This document shows, in pieces, positions 27,026-36,029 of a stretch of 64,000 bases of DNA. The stretch covers positions 2,588,526 through 2,652,525 of the forward strand of contig NW_008705562.1 of NCBI RefSeq assembly GCF_000186865.1. Reading direction: 5' to 3'. Under the pieces are notes generated by a model that did not search any database, was not told the DNA's origin, and worked only from the letters and a program-made list of their open reading frames with translations. Made by a program: the position numbers and the translations under genes. Source of the DNA: Aureococcus anophagefferens (taxonomy: Eukaryota > Sar > Pelagophyceae > Pelagomonadales > Pelagomonadaceae). Positions within the stretch are counted from its first letter, which is position 1, and every line of letters starts with the position of its first letter.

Positions 27026-27601
27026 TTACTTCTTCCCCGTCGGCGGCGGGGGCTCGTCGGCCTCGGGCGCGGGGAGCGCGAAGGTGAGCGGGACGATGGC
27101 CTCGGCGTCCTCCGCCGGCGGCGCGTCCTCGGCGCCGTCGTCCGCCGGCGGCTTGTCCGGCGCGCCGACGCGGACCGCGACGTAGGTCTGTCTGTGGAGG
27201 AGCACGTCCTTGGCGTTGACCTTGGGCGTCTTGTTCAGCTCCAGGTTCTTGCCCGTGTCGTCCTGGAGGTCCACCTCCTGGAGGCCCTTGAAGAGGCCCA
27301 CGCCCGCCATGAGCGCCTCGGACTGCGCCGCGCCGAGCGCCTCCGCCTTCTCGAGCTCCGCGAGGCGCTCGGCGACGCCCTCGGCGGGCTCCTCGGCCTC
27401 GGCCTGGGGCCGCACGCTCGCCAGCTCCTCGGCCGTCGCCTCCTGCTGCGCGCGGATCGCCGCGTCCTTCTCGCGGGCGTAGGCCTCCGTGTCCTTGACG
27501 ACGCGCTTGCGGATGTAGTCGAGCAGGATCGCCGCCTCGCAGTCGCCGTTGAAGATCGCCGGCGCCATCGTCGCCTCGCCGAACTTGACGTGGAAGATCA
27601 T
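27026..27601 (-). CDS. C22orf15-like conserved protein of unknown function
   Basis: 191 aa. The N-terminus MIFHVKFGEATMAPAIFNG with LLDYIRKR, and LQEVDLQDDTGKNLELN plus LLHRQTYVAVRVG, follow the pattern of the small C22orf15 family, which looks ubiquitin-like in its beta strands. A Glu/Ala-rich helix insert (~45-90) and a Pro/Asp tail are extra. No function is established. It converges with the fusion gene, 51 bp between stops. Confidence 0.6.
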   Translation of the reverse strand: MIFHVKFGEATMAPAIFNGDCEAAILLDYIRKRVVKDTEAYAREKDAAIRAQQEATAEELASVRPQAEAEEPAEGVAERLAELEKAEALGAAQSEALMAGVGLFKGLQEVDLQDDTGKNLELNKTPKVNAKDVLLHRQTYVAVRVGAPDKPPADDGAEDAPPAEDAEAIVPLTFALPAPEADEPPPPTGKK

Positions 27602-27756
27602 GGCCGATCAGCGCGCGGTGAGACCGAGCGCAGGCAGCCCCAAAGCTGTTTTGTCTCGCGTTGCGCGCGGGCTGCGGCAAGCGGGAAGCAAGGCTGGCTC
27701 GATGCAGGCGCATTGAACATAAGCTGCAGCTCGAGCTCTGCGAGCTGCTCAACGCG

Positions 27757-28593
27757 ATGGCCGCGACGGGCCCGATCCTCGCGGGCCTCGTCTTCTCCGG
27801 CGACTTGCTCGCCGCCGAAGACGACGAGGGCGGCGACTACAACGAGAACGGCAATCGGCTGGTGCCCGGCCTGAAGACCATGGGCGCCGCCGCGCCCGCG
27901 ACGGCGCCGACGAGCGCGTCGGGCGACGGCGGCCTGCAGTACCGCGCCAGCGCCCTGCGCCGCGCCATGGAGGCGGCGCAGTCCGGCGGCCGGAGCCTGG
28001 AGGACGTCGTCCGCGAGCGCTGGGGCTCCGTCGCCGAGCTCACCGGCGGCGTCGAGCCCGACGCGTTCCTGCGCTCCGCCGCCGCCGCCGCGCGGCGCGC
28101 GCCGCGCCGCGGCCGGGGCAAGGGCCGCGGGGGCCGCGGCGGCGCCTACGGCGGCGGCCGCGGGGAGTCGCGGCCGAAGGTCCGCCTCGGGAGGGACCAG
28201 ACGGACGCGGACGTGCTGAAGCGCTACGGCCAGAAGCTGCAGGGCAGCCTCGACGCGGCCATGGGCGGGCCGGCGCCGGCGCGGCCGGCGGAGGAGGAGT
28301 CGGGCTGGGTCGGCCTCGCGAGCCGGTCGACGTTCGGCATGACGTCGTCCTTCAAGGACGGCTGGCGCAAGCGCGGCCAGGCCGAGGAGCCGGCGGCCGC
28401 GCCGCCCGCGCGGCGGCCCCGGCCCGCCGGCCCCGCGCCCCGGCCCGCCGCGCCGCCGCCGAAGCCCGCCGCGCCGCCGCCGAAGCCCGCGCCGCCGCCG
28501 AAGCCCGCCGCGCCGAAGGAGGAGGTCCGCCAGGGCGACGGCGAGTCGAATTCCGACGCGGCGGCCGCGCTGCGACGAAACCTCGGCCTGTAG
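27757..28593 (+). CDS. RGG-type, Pro-rich protein of unknown function
   Basis: 278 aa from ATG 27757 (MAATGPILAGLVFSGDLLAAE). Residues ~65-100 form a helix ending RSLEDVVRERWGSVAEL. An Arg/Gly-rich patch follows at ~107-145 (RGRGKGRGGRGGAYGGGRG), typical of RNA-binding disordered regions. The last 80 residues are AAPPPKP repeats. RNA binding is inferred only from composition. The frame is open to 27661, but that part lies in the shared promoter. Confidence 0.7.
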   Translation: MAATGPILAGLVFSGDLLAAEDDEGGDYNENGNRLVPGLKTMGAAAPATAPTSASGDGGLQYRASALRRAMEAAQSGGRSLEDVVRERWGSVAELTGGVEPDAFLRSAAAAARRAPRRGRGKGRGGRGGAYGGGRGESRPKVRLGRDQTDADVLKRYGQKLQGSLDAAMGGPAPARPAEEESGWVGLASRSTFGMTSSFKDGWRKRGQAEEPAAAPPARRPRPAGPAPRPAAPPPKPAAPPPKPAPPPKPAAPKEEVRQGDGESNSDAAAALRRNLGL

Positions 28594-28621
28594 TAACGAG
28601 CGACTCTAGGAAACGACCGGC

Positions 28622-28954
28622 TTACTCGTCCAGCGCGGCGGTGTCGATGAAGCCGCAGATGGGCATGGCGATCTGCACCGCGGGCCCCATGCGCATCACG
28701 ACGACGACGTCCGTGCCCGCGGGCAGCGTGCCGAGGGGCGGGCCGGGCTCGGGCATCTCGCGGACCTCCGTCGCCGCCTTGACCTTCGTGCCCGTGGCGT
28801 TGCCGGCCATCTGCCGCGGCGGCGTCGCGGCCTGGAGCACGCTCGCCTCGAAGCCGCGCAGGTCGCTGTCCGTGTTCGTGACCTTCTTCGGCGCCGACGA
28901 CGCCGCCGCGCGGTGCTTGAAGTTCGGCGGCACGGCCGGGCCGAAGTCGCTCAT
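28622..28954 (-). CDS. Small protein with SH3-like C-terminal domain
   Basis: 110 aa from ATG 28954 (MSDFGPAVPPNFKHRAAASS). The last ~45 residues (GTLPAGTDVVVVMRMGP, then QIAMPICGFIDTAAL) look like a five-stranded SH3b barrel. A related C-terminal part occurs in the protein at 34788-35348, on the far side of the adhesin gene. Function unknown. The frame continues up to 29629 through the promoter and the next gene; the ATG at 28954 is preferred. Confidence 0.68.
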   Translation of the reverse strand: MSDFGPAVPPNFKHRAAASSAPKKVTNTDSDLRGFEASVLQAATPPRQMAGNATGTKVKAATEVREMPEPGPPLGTLPAGTDVVVVMRMGPAVQIAMPICGFIDTAALDE

Positions 28955-29209
28955 GGTCTCGCTTGCGTGTGCGTTGGCGGTCGCGCGAGCGGTTCCGGGC
29001 GAGCGCGCGCGAGCGACGTGCACGGTTAGCGATGCGAACGCAGCGTTCTGCGATGGACGATACAGGGGCGCAGTCGCGTGTGCGTCGAGCGAGTGGCCGT
29101 AGAAGTCGACTCGCTGCGACGACCGAGCGCTTGCCACAGGAGCTCGCGAAGCCGAAGGTGATGCCGAGGCTCTCGGAGCAGCCCCGCCAATCAGCTGCCG
29201 ATCGCGAGC
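28955..29209. promoter_or_regulatory. 255-bp bidirectional promoter region
   Basis: It lies between the SH3-like gene (minus) and the adhesin gene (plus). It contains several GCGAGC/GAGCG words around 28985-29015 but no recognised element. Confidence 0.4.
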
Positions 29210-32200
29210 ATGGACATCTCCAGGAAGCCAAAGACGATGGGAGGCCTGCGCCTGCTCCTCGTGGCCGCGGCCGCCCGCGCCTACGAAGTCCGCCGCCTCG
29301 AAGACGCGACGCTCGTGCCGACGCCCGCGCCGCGACCGCCGGCGTCGCCCGCGCCGACGACGCACGAGCCATCGGCCGCGCCGACGCCCATCCCGACCCC
29401 GTCGTGCATGGACTACGCGGACCACATCTACGGCGGCAAGGTCTGCGCGACGTGGCTCTCCCAGAGCGGCTGGAGCTGCTTGGACGCGACCTTTGCGCCC
29501 GGCGGCGCGCTCGAGGGCCTCTGCGACCGCACGTGCGACTTCTGCCCCGGCGAGCCGACGGCCGCGCCGACGGGCTGCCCGGAGGACGCCGCCGCCGTGC
29601 GCATCGCCGCCTTCCGCGAGCAGGGCCACAAGGGCTGGGGGTCCAACGTGCTGACGCTCTCGGACGACGCCGCGGCCGTCGCGGCGGAGTACGCGCTCCC
29701 GGCGGGCGCGACGGCGGCGTCCGNNNNNNNNNNNNNNNNNNNNNNNNNNNNNNNNNNNNNNNNNNNNNNNNNNTCTTCGCGCTGCCGACGCGCGGCGACG
29801 CCGACGCCTGCGGCGACCAGGCCAAGCTCGTCGCGTCCGTCGGGGGCCTCGGCACGACGACGCGCCACGCCGTGACGCTGACGACGACGCCCGCGGGCGA
29901 CGGCGTCGCCGTCGCCAACGCGTCGACGTCGTTCTCCGCCTACGTCGCCGCGGAGGCCAACGCCTGCAACGGCGCCTACCCGAACGCCTACGTGACGAAG
30001 CTCGACGCCGCCTGGACGGCGCAGTGGTCGCCGCCGGTGTTGGAGATTATGGTGACGGCCGCGGCCTCGTCGCCGACGACGGCGGCGGCGGCGGCCGCCG
30101 CCGCGCCCGCCGCCGCGACGAACGGCACCTTCGGCGGCGGCGGCGACCCGGCGCTCGCCCTCACCTTCGTCGACGGCGCGCCCGCGGTCAACACACCCTA
30201 CGTCTACCGCCTCGTGGACCTCGCCTACAGCGACTCGTTCGGCGACGGCTGGAACGGGGCCGCGCTCACGCTCCGGCGCCGCGGCGCGGACGACGACCTG
30301 GCGCTCTACGCGGGCACGCTGTCCCGGGGCCACGGCGCCGTGGACGAGGTCCTGCTGCCGTCGGGCTGCTACGACCTCGGCGTGTCCGCGGGGTCCTTCG
30401 CGGGCGAGATCTCGTGGTCCGCGTGCGACGCCGTCGTCGGAGGCGCCGCGCCCGCGAGCACCTACTTCTGCGTCGACGGCGCGGGCGCCTGCGTGGGCCC
30501 GTCGGCGCCGCCGACGCCGACGCCGCCGTCCCTGGAGACGTCGGACGGCGTGACGGTGTCCTGGGCCATCCTCGACGGCGCGGGCGACTGCGACGCGTCC
30601 GCGTCGCTGGAGCTGGCCGTGGGCTCCTGCGCCGTGTCCTGGACGCCGAAGATGGACGTGTCGAACCCGCACACCTACAACGCGCGCCACGCGCGGCTCG
30701 TCGGCGCGAGCGTCGACGACGACCGCATATCGCGCCACGGCGAGATCGCCGTCAGCTTACGGTGGGCCGTCGACGAGGACACCTGGTCGCCCTACGGCGC
30801 GGGACAGTGCGAGGCGCTCATGACGCAGACGACGACGTTGACCGTGGCCTACGACGCCCCCGGTCTCACCGTCGAGGTCGTCAACGAGGTCGCGCGCAAC
30901 GACCGCGCGAACGGGACGTTCCACGAGCAGTTCGCCGCCGGCTACGCGTTAACCGGCCGCGAGGGCAAGTTCGTCGACCGCGCGGGCGAGAAGTCGTCGC
31001 TCACGGCCGTCTTCGCCTGCGAGGCGCCCCACCGCGCGAGCGACGTCGCCGTGGAGATTTTAGCGGGCGCGGCCGTCGCGCGCCGCGGCGACGACGAGGT
31101 CGGCGGCGCGTCCGGCGTCCTGGCCGACGCCGCGGACTGCCTCGGCGTCTCCGAGCTCGTTTTGGACGTGCTCGACGGCTTCGCGGCGGCGACCTTTTCC
31201 CTCTGCGGCACGACGGTGTCGACGGACGGGTCGTGGACCTGCGACGGCGCGCCCGCGGCCGTCGCGAGGGACGACCCCGGCGAGCCCGTCGAGGGCGCCG
31301 TCGCCATCGGCCCCGCGGGCGGCGGCGGCGGGCGCTGCGCGCGGACCTTCGACGCGCCCGTCGAGGCGCGGGGCACGCTCGAGCTCGGGGCGCTGGACGC
31401 GAGGGTCGCGGCGGACGGCGCCGTCGTCGCCTGGGGCGCGGCGACCGCGTCGCTGCCCACGGACTGCGCCGCGCCGGTCCGGCTCGACGTCGCGACGGCG
31501 GCGGGCGGCGCGTTGCCGGCGAGCGCCGACCTCTGCGGCGGGGCCGCGTCGCTCGCCTGGACCTGCGGCGCCAACGGGACGAACGCGACGACGTGGACCC
31601 CGAAGACCGCCGCGGCCCCCGGCGACGCGTGCGCCGCGGTCGCCCTCCCGCGAAACCCCCTGCCCTGCGGCGACGCGCTCGACGACGCCTACGGCGCGGG
31701 CACCTGCGCGGGCCTGGCGGAGCGCATGGCCTGCGCGCGCCAGTTCTGCCCGGGCTGCCCCTACCCGGGCAGGAAAAATCCCAACTTCGAAGGCTCCTCT
31801 CTCGGCCGTTTTCTACTCATTTCGGCTGATTTTTGGACGAGCGAACATCTCTCGGAGCGCTGTCGAAGCATGGATGCCTTTTCTGGAACGCGCGCGCGCG
31901 CGGACCACTCACGTTGAAGCGACGTTGAATCACCCCGTTCCCGCCCAGGCCCCCACGCGCGGTCGTGCGACGCGACGTGCGGCTTCTGCGCGGGCGCGAC
32001 GAGCCCGCCGACGTCCGCGCCGGCGTGCCTCGACGTGAGCGTGGGCATGTACGACACCTTCGGCGACGGCTGGAACGACGCCTACTACCTGCTCCGCGAG
32101 CGCTGGAGCGAGGACGTGGAGCGCGACACGTTCCACGCGTCCGGCACGCTGAAGAAAGGGTCGAAGAAGGTGGACCGGCGGTGCCTGCCCTACGGCGGCT

Positions 32201-34775
32201 GCTACGACTTCAGCGTCACGGCGGGCGCGTTCCCGTCCGAGGTGCGCTGGGAGCTCTGCGACGCCGCGGGCGGCGCGCCGGAGGACTCGCGCTTCTGCGT
32301 GTCCGAGGAGTTCGGCTGCGAGCGGGAGCTCGCGCCGGGCATCGTCGCGTCCATCGTCTGGACGCCCGTCAACGGGTCCTGCTCGGGCGTCGCCGCGCCG
32401 TCCGTGGTCCTCCGCGCGCCCGCGCTCTCCGCGGGCGAGATAACTACCGTCGCGCCGTACTTCGAGGACCGGACGTCCGCGGACGCGCGCGGGTCCATCT
32501 TCAAGGCCGCGGCGACCATGGACTCCTTCGTCATCAAGTGGGACGACGCGCCGCCGGGCGCCGAGACGGACTGCGACATGGACATTGTGGCGACGAGCTC
32601 GTGGGCCGCGGCCGTCGTCGGCGAGCAAATCGTCGCCGTGACGGTCGAGAACCAGATCGGCGCCCTCGACAGCGACGACAACGACGGCGCGGGCGTGTCC
32701 CTCGACGGCTACGCGCCCGTCGTCGGGCTCAAGGGCCGGCCCGCGACGACGACGACGTTCCACTACCGCGTCGCGCGCGTCGACACGTCCGCGGACTGGA
32801 CGCTCCGGGATCTGGCGAGCGGCGACGTGCTGCACACGACGACGACGGACGACCTCGTCCTGGCCGACGGCTGCTACGTGCTCAGCGTGCTCGAGGACGC
32901 GGCCTGGAGCCTCTGCGACGGCGTCGCGGCGCCGTCCGCGGACCCGTCGACGGGCTTCGAGTTCTGCGTCGTCGCGGGGGCGTGTTTGCCGGGCACGCGG
33001 CCGCCGACGATGGCGGCGACGGAGGCCGCCGAGGAGTCGGCCTACAGCGGCCTCGAGAAGCACGTCAAGTTCGTCGCGCGCGAGCGCGGCGAGCCGTCGT
33101 GCTCCGACGCGCGATTGGTAGAAGTCGACGTCTCCGTGGACTTCGCCGCGCCGAGCTGCGCGTTGACGCTCACGCCGGCCTTCGACGCGAGCCAGGCGAC
33201 GACCTGGGACGGGCGGCCCCTCGGCGCGGGCCAGCTCTACCGCGCGGCCTACGACCTGGCGGCGCAGACGCTCGAGGTCCAGTGGGAGGACCACGGCGAC
33301 CACGCGGACTGCGAGATGGACCTGACGGAGGAGCTGCGCTGGAGCGCGAACTACGCCTACCCGACGCTGACGGTCACGGTCGACGCGGCCGTGACGGCGC
33401 TCGACGGCGCCGCGGGCCTCGCCGCGGGCTACGAGGTGGCGCCCGGCGGCTACGGCCCCCAGCTCTTCCCCTTCCAGGAGCCCGTCGCCTGGACCCGGGA
33501 GCAGTTCCTCGTGGACTGCGCCGTCGCCGGGTCCCTCGGCGGCGCGTCCGCGTCCGTCCGCGCCGCGAACGGCTCAGGGCAGGACAAGGGTGATTCAACG
33601 TCGCTTCAACGTGAGTGTTCCGCGCGCGCCCGTTCTGGAAAAAGCATCCACGCTTCGAGACCGCTCCGAGAGATGATCGCTCGTCCAAAAATCAGCCGAA
33701 ACGAGTGGAAACCGGCCGAGAGAGGAGCCTTTGAAGTTGGGAATTTCGCACTCTTGTCCTGCCCAGGAACGGCTTCGAGCTCTTCGTCAACGGCGTCTTC
33801 GTGCGCGCGGCCGCGGGCTGGGCGTCGACTTTTGAGGTCGACGCGCTGCCCGTCAAGTGCGACGGGTCCGACGTGCTCGCCGTCGCCGCGGACGCGGGCG
33901 CGGGCGTCTTCGGCCTCGCGGCGACCTTCGACCTGCCCTGCGCTTCCGTCGCCACGTCCGACCGCTGGGCCTGCGACGGCGACGGCGGCGGCTCCTACGA
34001 CTGGACGCGCCGGGGCTTCGACGACTCCGCCTGGGCCCGCGCGGCCGTCTTGGAAGAAGACCGCGCCGCCCACCTCGACGCGTTCCCGGCCCCGGAGGGC
34101 GCCGCGTGGCTCTGGACCGCCGGCCGCGGCTTCTCGCAGGAGTCGCGCGTCCGATGCCGCTTCGTCGTCGCGGCCCTCGACCCGGCGTCGCCGCGGCCGA
34201 CGCCCGCGCCGTCGCGCGCGTCGACGCCGAAGCCGTCGCCGGAGCCGTCGCCCGCGCCCGCGTCGCCCGCGCCGACGCCCGGCCCCGCGGGCGCGCCCGG
34301 CCCGACGTCGCGCGCGCCCGCCCCCGCGCCGTCGGGCCCGCCGTCGCCCGCGCCGACCGCGCGGCCCGCGGCGCCCGGCGCCGCGGCCGACGACGACGAC
34401 CGCGGCTCGACGAAGGAGGCGACCGCGGGCGCGACGAAGATCGTCCTCGCGCTCCTCGGCGGCGTCGCGGTCCTGGGCCTCCTCGCCTGCTGCGCGAAGA
34501 AGCTCGGCCCGCGGCTCCTGCCGGCCCTCGCGCGCGCGCGGACGTCCATGTCCGGGTCGGAGAATCGCGCGCGCCGCTTCGAGACGGAGCTCAACGAGAT
34601 GATGCTCCCGGGATCGTTCTCGCCCCTCCGCGGCGACGAGCCGCCGCCGGCGCGCGACCCCGACTCGGGGCGCAACAAGTTCTCCGAGCGGCTCAAGGCG
34701 CTCCACCGCGGCGACCCGGACGAGCCGTCCTACTTCGCGCCGCCCGCGAACGAGGACTCGGGCCTCGCCGTCTAA
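29210..34775 (+). CDS. Large adhesin-like type I membrane protein with ShKT-like and DSFGDGWNG modules
   Basis: Exons are 29210-31756 (with a 50-N gap), 31949-33566 and 33767-34775, about 1700 aa. Order: signal peptide (RLLLVAAAARAYE); ShKT-like module ending LCDRTCDFC; a module with DSFGDGWNGAALTL and GCYDLGVSAG; Cys-poor Ig-like stretches; a second ShKT-like module built across the first intron (FCPGC, then CDATCGFC); a second DTFGDGWNDAYY module; a degenerate third; a lectin-like sandwich built across the second intron (ASASVRAANGFELFVNG); a Pro/Ala stalk; one membrane helix (IVLALLGGVAVLGLLACC); and a basic tail. Reading into the first intron hits a stop at 31915. Coding frame differs on the two sides of the gap, so the true missing length should be a multiple of three, or hide an intron. 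Confidence 0.85.
29724..29773. other. Assembly gap (50 N) inside the adhesin gene
   Basis: The reading frame before the gap is offset by one from that after it, so 50 is a placeholder length. Confidence 0.99.
31765..31948 (+). mobile_element. Introner element, copy A (intron 31757-31948)
   Basis: This 184-bp element is closely related to the reverse complement of 33575-33766, by eye roughly 85% identical with a small deletion near its left end. Its ends are imperfect inverted repeats: CCGGGCAGGA at the left and TCCCGCCCAG at the right. It is flanked by GCCCCTAC (31757-31764) and GCCCCCAC (31949-31956), an 8-bp target duplication with one mismatch. The element supplies the acceptor (GCCCAG); the first duplication supplies a GC donor. 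Removing 31757-31948 restores the ShKT spacing FCPGC-x5-C. Confidence 0.88.
33575..33766 (-). mobile_element. Introner element, copy B, opposite orientation (intron probably 33567-33766)
   Basis: This 192-bp element is the inverted counterpart of copy A. Its terminal inverted repeats are CAGGGCAGGACAAGGGTG and, as reverse complement of the right end, CTGGGCAGGACAAGAGTG (16/18). It is flanked by perfect 8-bp duplications GAACGGCT (33567-33574 and 33767-33774). Because both termini read CTGGGC inward, either orientation gives a GCCCAG acceptor. Exact excision restores the frame and the conserved ANGFELFVNG, but the donor dinucleotide would be GA. Confidence 0.9.
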
Positions 34776-34787
34776 GCGCGGGCTTTG

Positions 34788-35348
34788 TTACTGCTGGGCC
34801 GCCTCGTCGAGGTCGACGACGGGCTCCTCGTCGCCGGCCTCGCTCGGCGGCGCCGAGCCGCTCCCGGAGCCGGACGCCGCGCTCCGGCTCGGCGACGACC
34901 GCGGCGCCGCGGGCGCGGGCGGCGGGGGCACGCACGCGAGGTCCACGAAGCCCACGATGGGGTGGAGGATGTGGGCGGCGCCCTGGCGCTCCGCGACGAC
35001 GACGCGCGCGTTCGGCGGCAGCGCGCCGACGACCGCGGCGTCGGCGTAGCGGTCGTCGCGGACCGTCGCGGCCGCGAGGAGCGCCGCCGGCGCGCCGAGC
35101 AGGTCCCCGAACTGGTCCTCGAGGTCCCGAATGGCCACGTCGTAGATGTGGAGCTGGTCCTCGAGCCGGTCGCGCTTGTCGCTCCGCGCGTTCTGCCGCC
35201 GCCGCAGCTCGGGCAGCAGCGTCGCGATGCGCTCGCGCTCGACGACGAGCTTGTCGATCTCCGCGTCGCACCGCTCCCGGTCCGCCTTGCACCGGCCGAG
35301 GGCCTCGCGCAGCGGGTTCAGCGGCGACGGCGTGCAGGCGTAGGACAT
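34788..35348 (-). CDS. Coiled-coil protein with SH3-like domain
   Basis: 186 aa from ATG 35348. Residues ~10-80 are a coiled coil (DRERCDAEIDKLVVERERIA onward). Residues ~100-140 (GALPPNARVVVAERQG, then HPIVGFVDLACV) align with the SH3-like domain of the 110-aa protein at 28622-28954 (shared G-LP, VVV, PI-GF-D). A Ser/Gly/Pro tail ends DLDEAAQQ. Function unknown. It converges with the adhesin gene with 12 bp between stops. Confidence 0.72.
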   Translation of the reverse strand: MSYACTPSPLNPLREALGRCKADRERCDAEIDKLVVERERIATLLPELRRRQNARSDKRDRLEDQLHIYDVAIRDLEDQFGDLLGAPAALLAAATVRDDRYADAAVVGALPPNARVVVAERQGAAHILHPIVGFVDLACVPPPPAPAAPRSSPSRSAASGSGSGSAPPSEAGDEEPVVDLDEAAQQ

Positions 35349-36029
35349 CGTGGAACAGCCAAGAGCTGGGCAGCCAGCGTCTCGATGGTCGTCCTTGTCG
35401 TCCTACTTCTAACTAGGGCGCTCGGCCGCGGCGCTCGGCGCGCCCGCCGGCGGCCCGCCGGCGCGAAAGTGCCCGCGCTCGAGCCCGGCCGCCGCCGGAC
35501 AGAGGCGCCGCGCGGCCGACCAACTTCCCCCGCCCACGAGACGTGCGAGGCGACTGGTCGTATACATCAGGGCACTTCGTCAGCGCGCGCGCGCCGGCGT
35601 CCGGGCCGCGGCCGGCGAAGTGCGGGTGGAGAGGCACGGTGTCGCTTTCGGGAGGAGTGTGGGGGAGCAATGATCGGGGGTGGTGTTTTTTCTGGTGTTT
35701 CGTGTGGCTGTCGGCCGGCGCGGGGCGCGGCCGCGTTTTCTGTTGTTTCTGGATTTTTTCGCCGTTCGCGGAGCCGGTCGTGCGGCGCGGAGCGCGCGTC
35801 GCCCTCGGCTTTGTGGGCGCGGGGCGCGTCGCGGGTGCGCGGGTGGCCTTGGGTCTTGGTGCGGCGCGCGGCGCCTCGGGCCGGGGGGTCGCGCTCCGCC
35901 GCCGCGGCTCCGGGAGCGGGTTCGTTTTTTCGTTTCGTCGTAGCGGGGACCGCCGCGCGGATCGGGCGCGGTCGTGAGAGTGTCGATGCGAGGGGGCGAG
36001 GGGCTTTTGGGGGCGGGGGCGCGCCCCGT
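35349..36029. other. 681-bp region between two minus-strand genes
   Basis: It should hold the promoter of the 34788-35348 gene and the 3' flank of the NCKX gene. 35640-35960 is strongly G/T-biased on the plus strand (A/C on the transcribed sense strand). An open frame at 35543-35977 is Arg/Gly-rich with no family features, and I do not call it. Confidence 0.4.

Noticed and set aside
33611..33616. GTGAGT inside element B as the real donor
   Set aside because: Its use with the element's acceptor puts the next exon out of frame.
35543..35977. 144-codon plus-strand frame between two minus-strand genes
   Set aside because: Composition is Arg/Gly/Phe low-complexity; likely the 3' flank of the NCKX gene.
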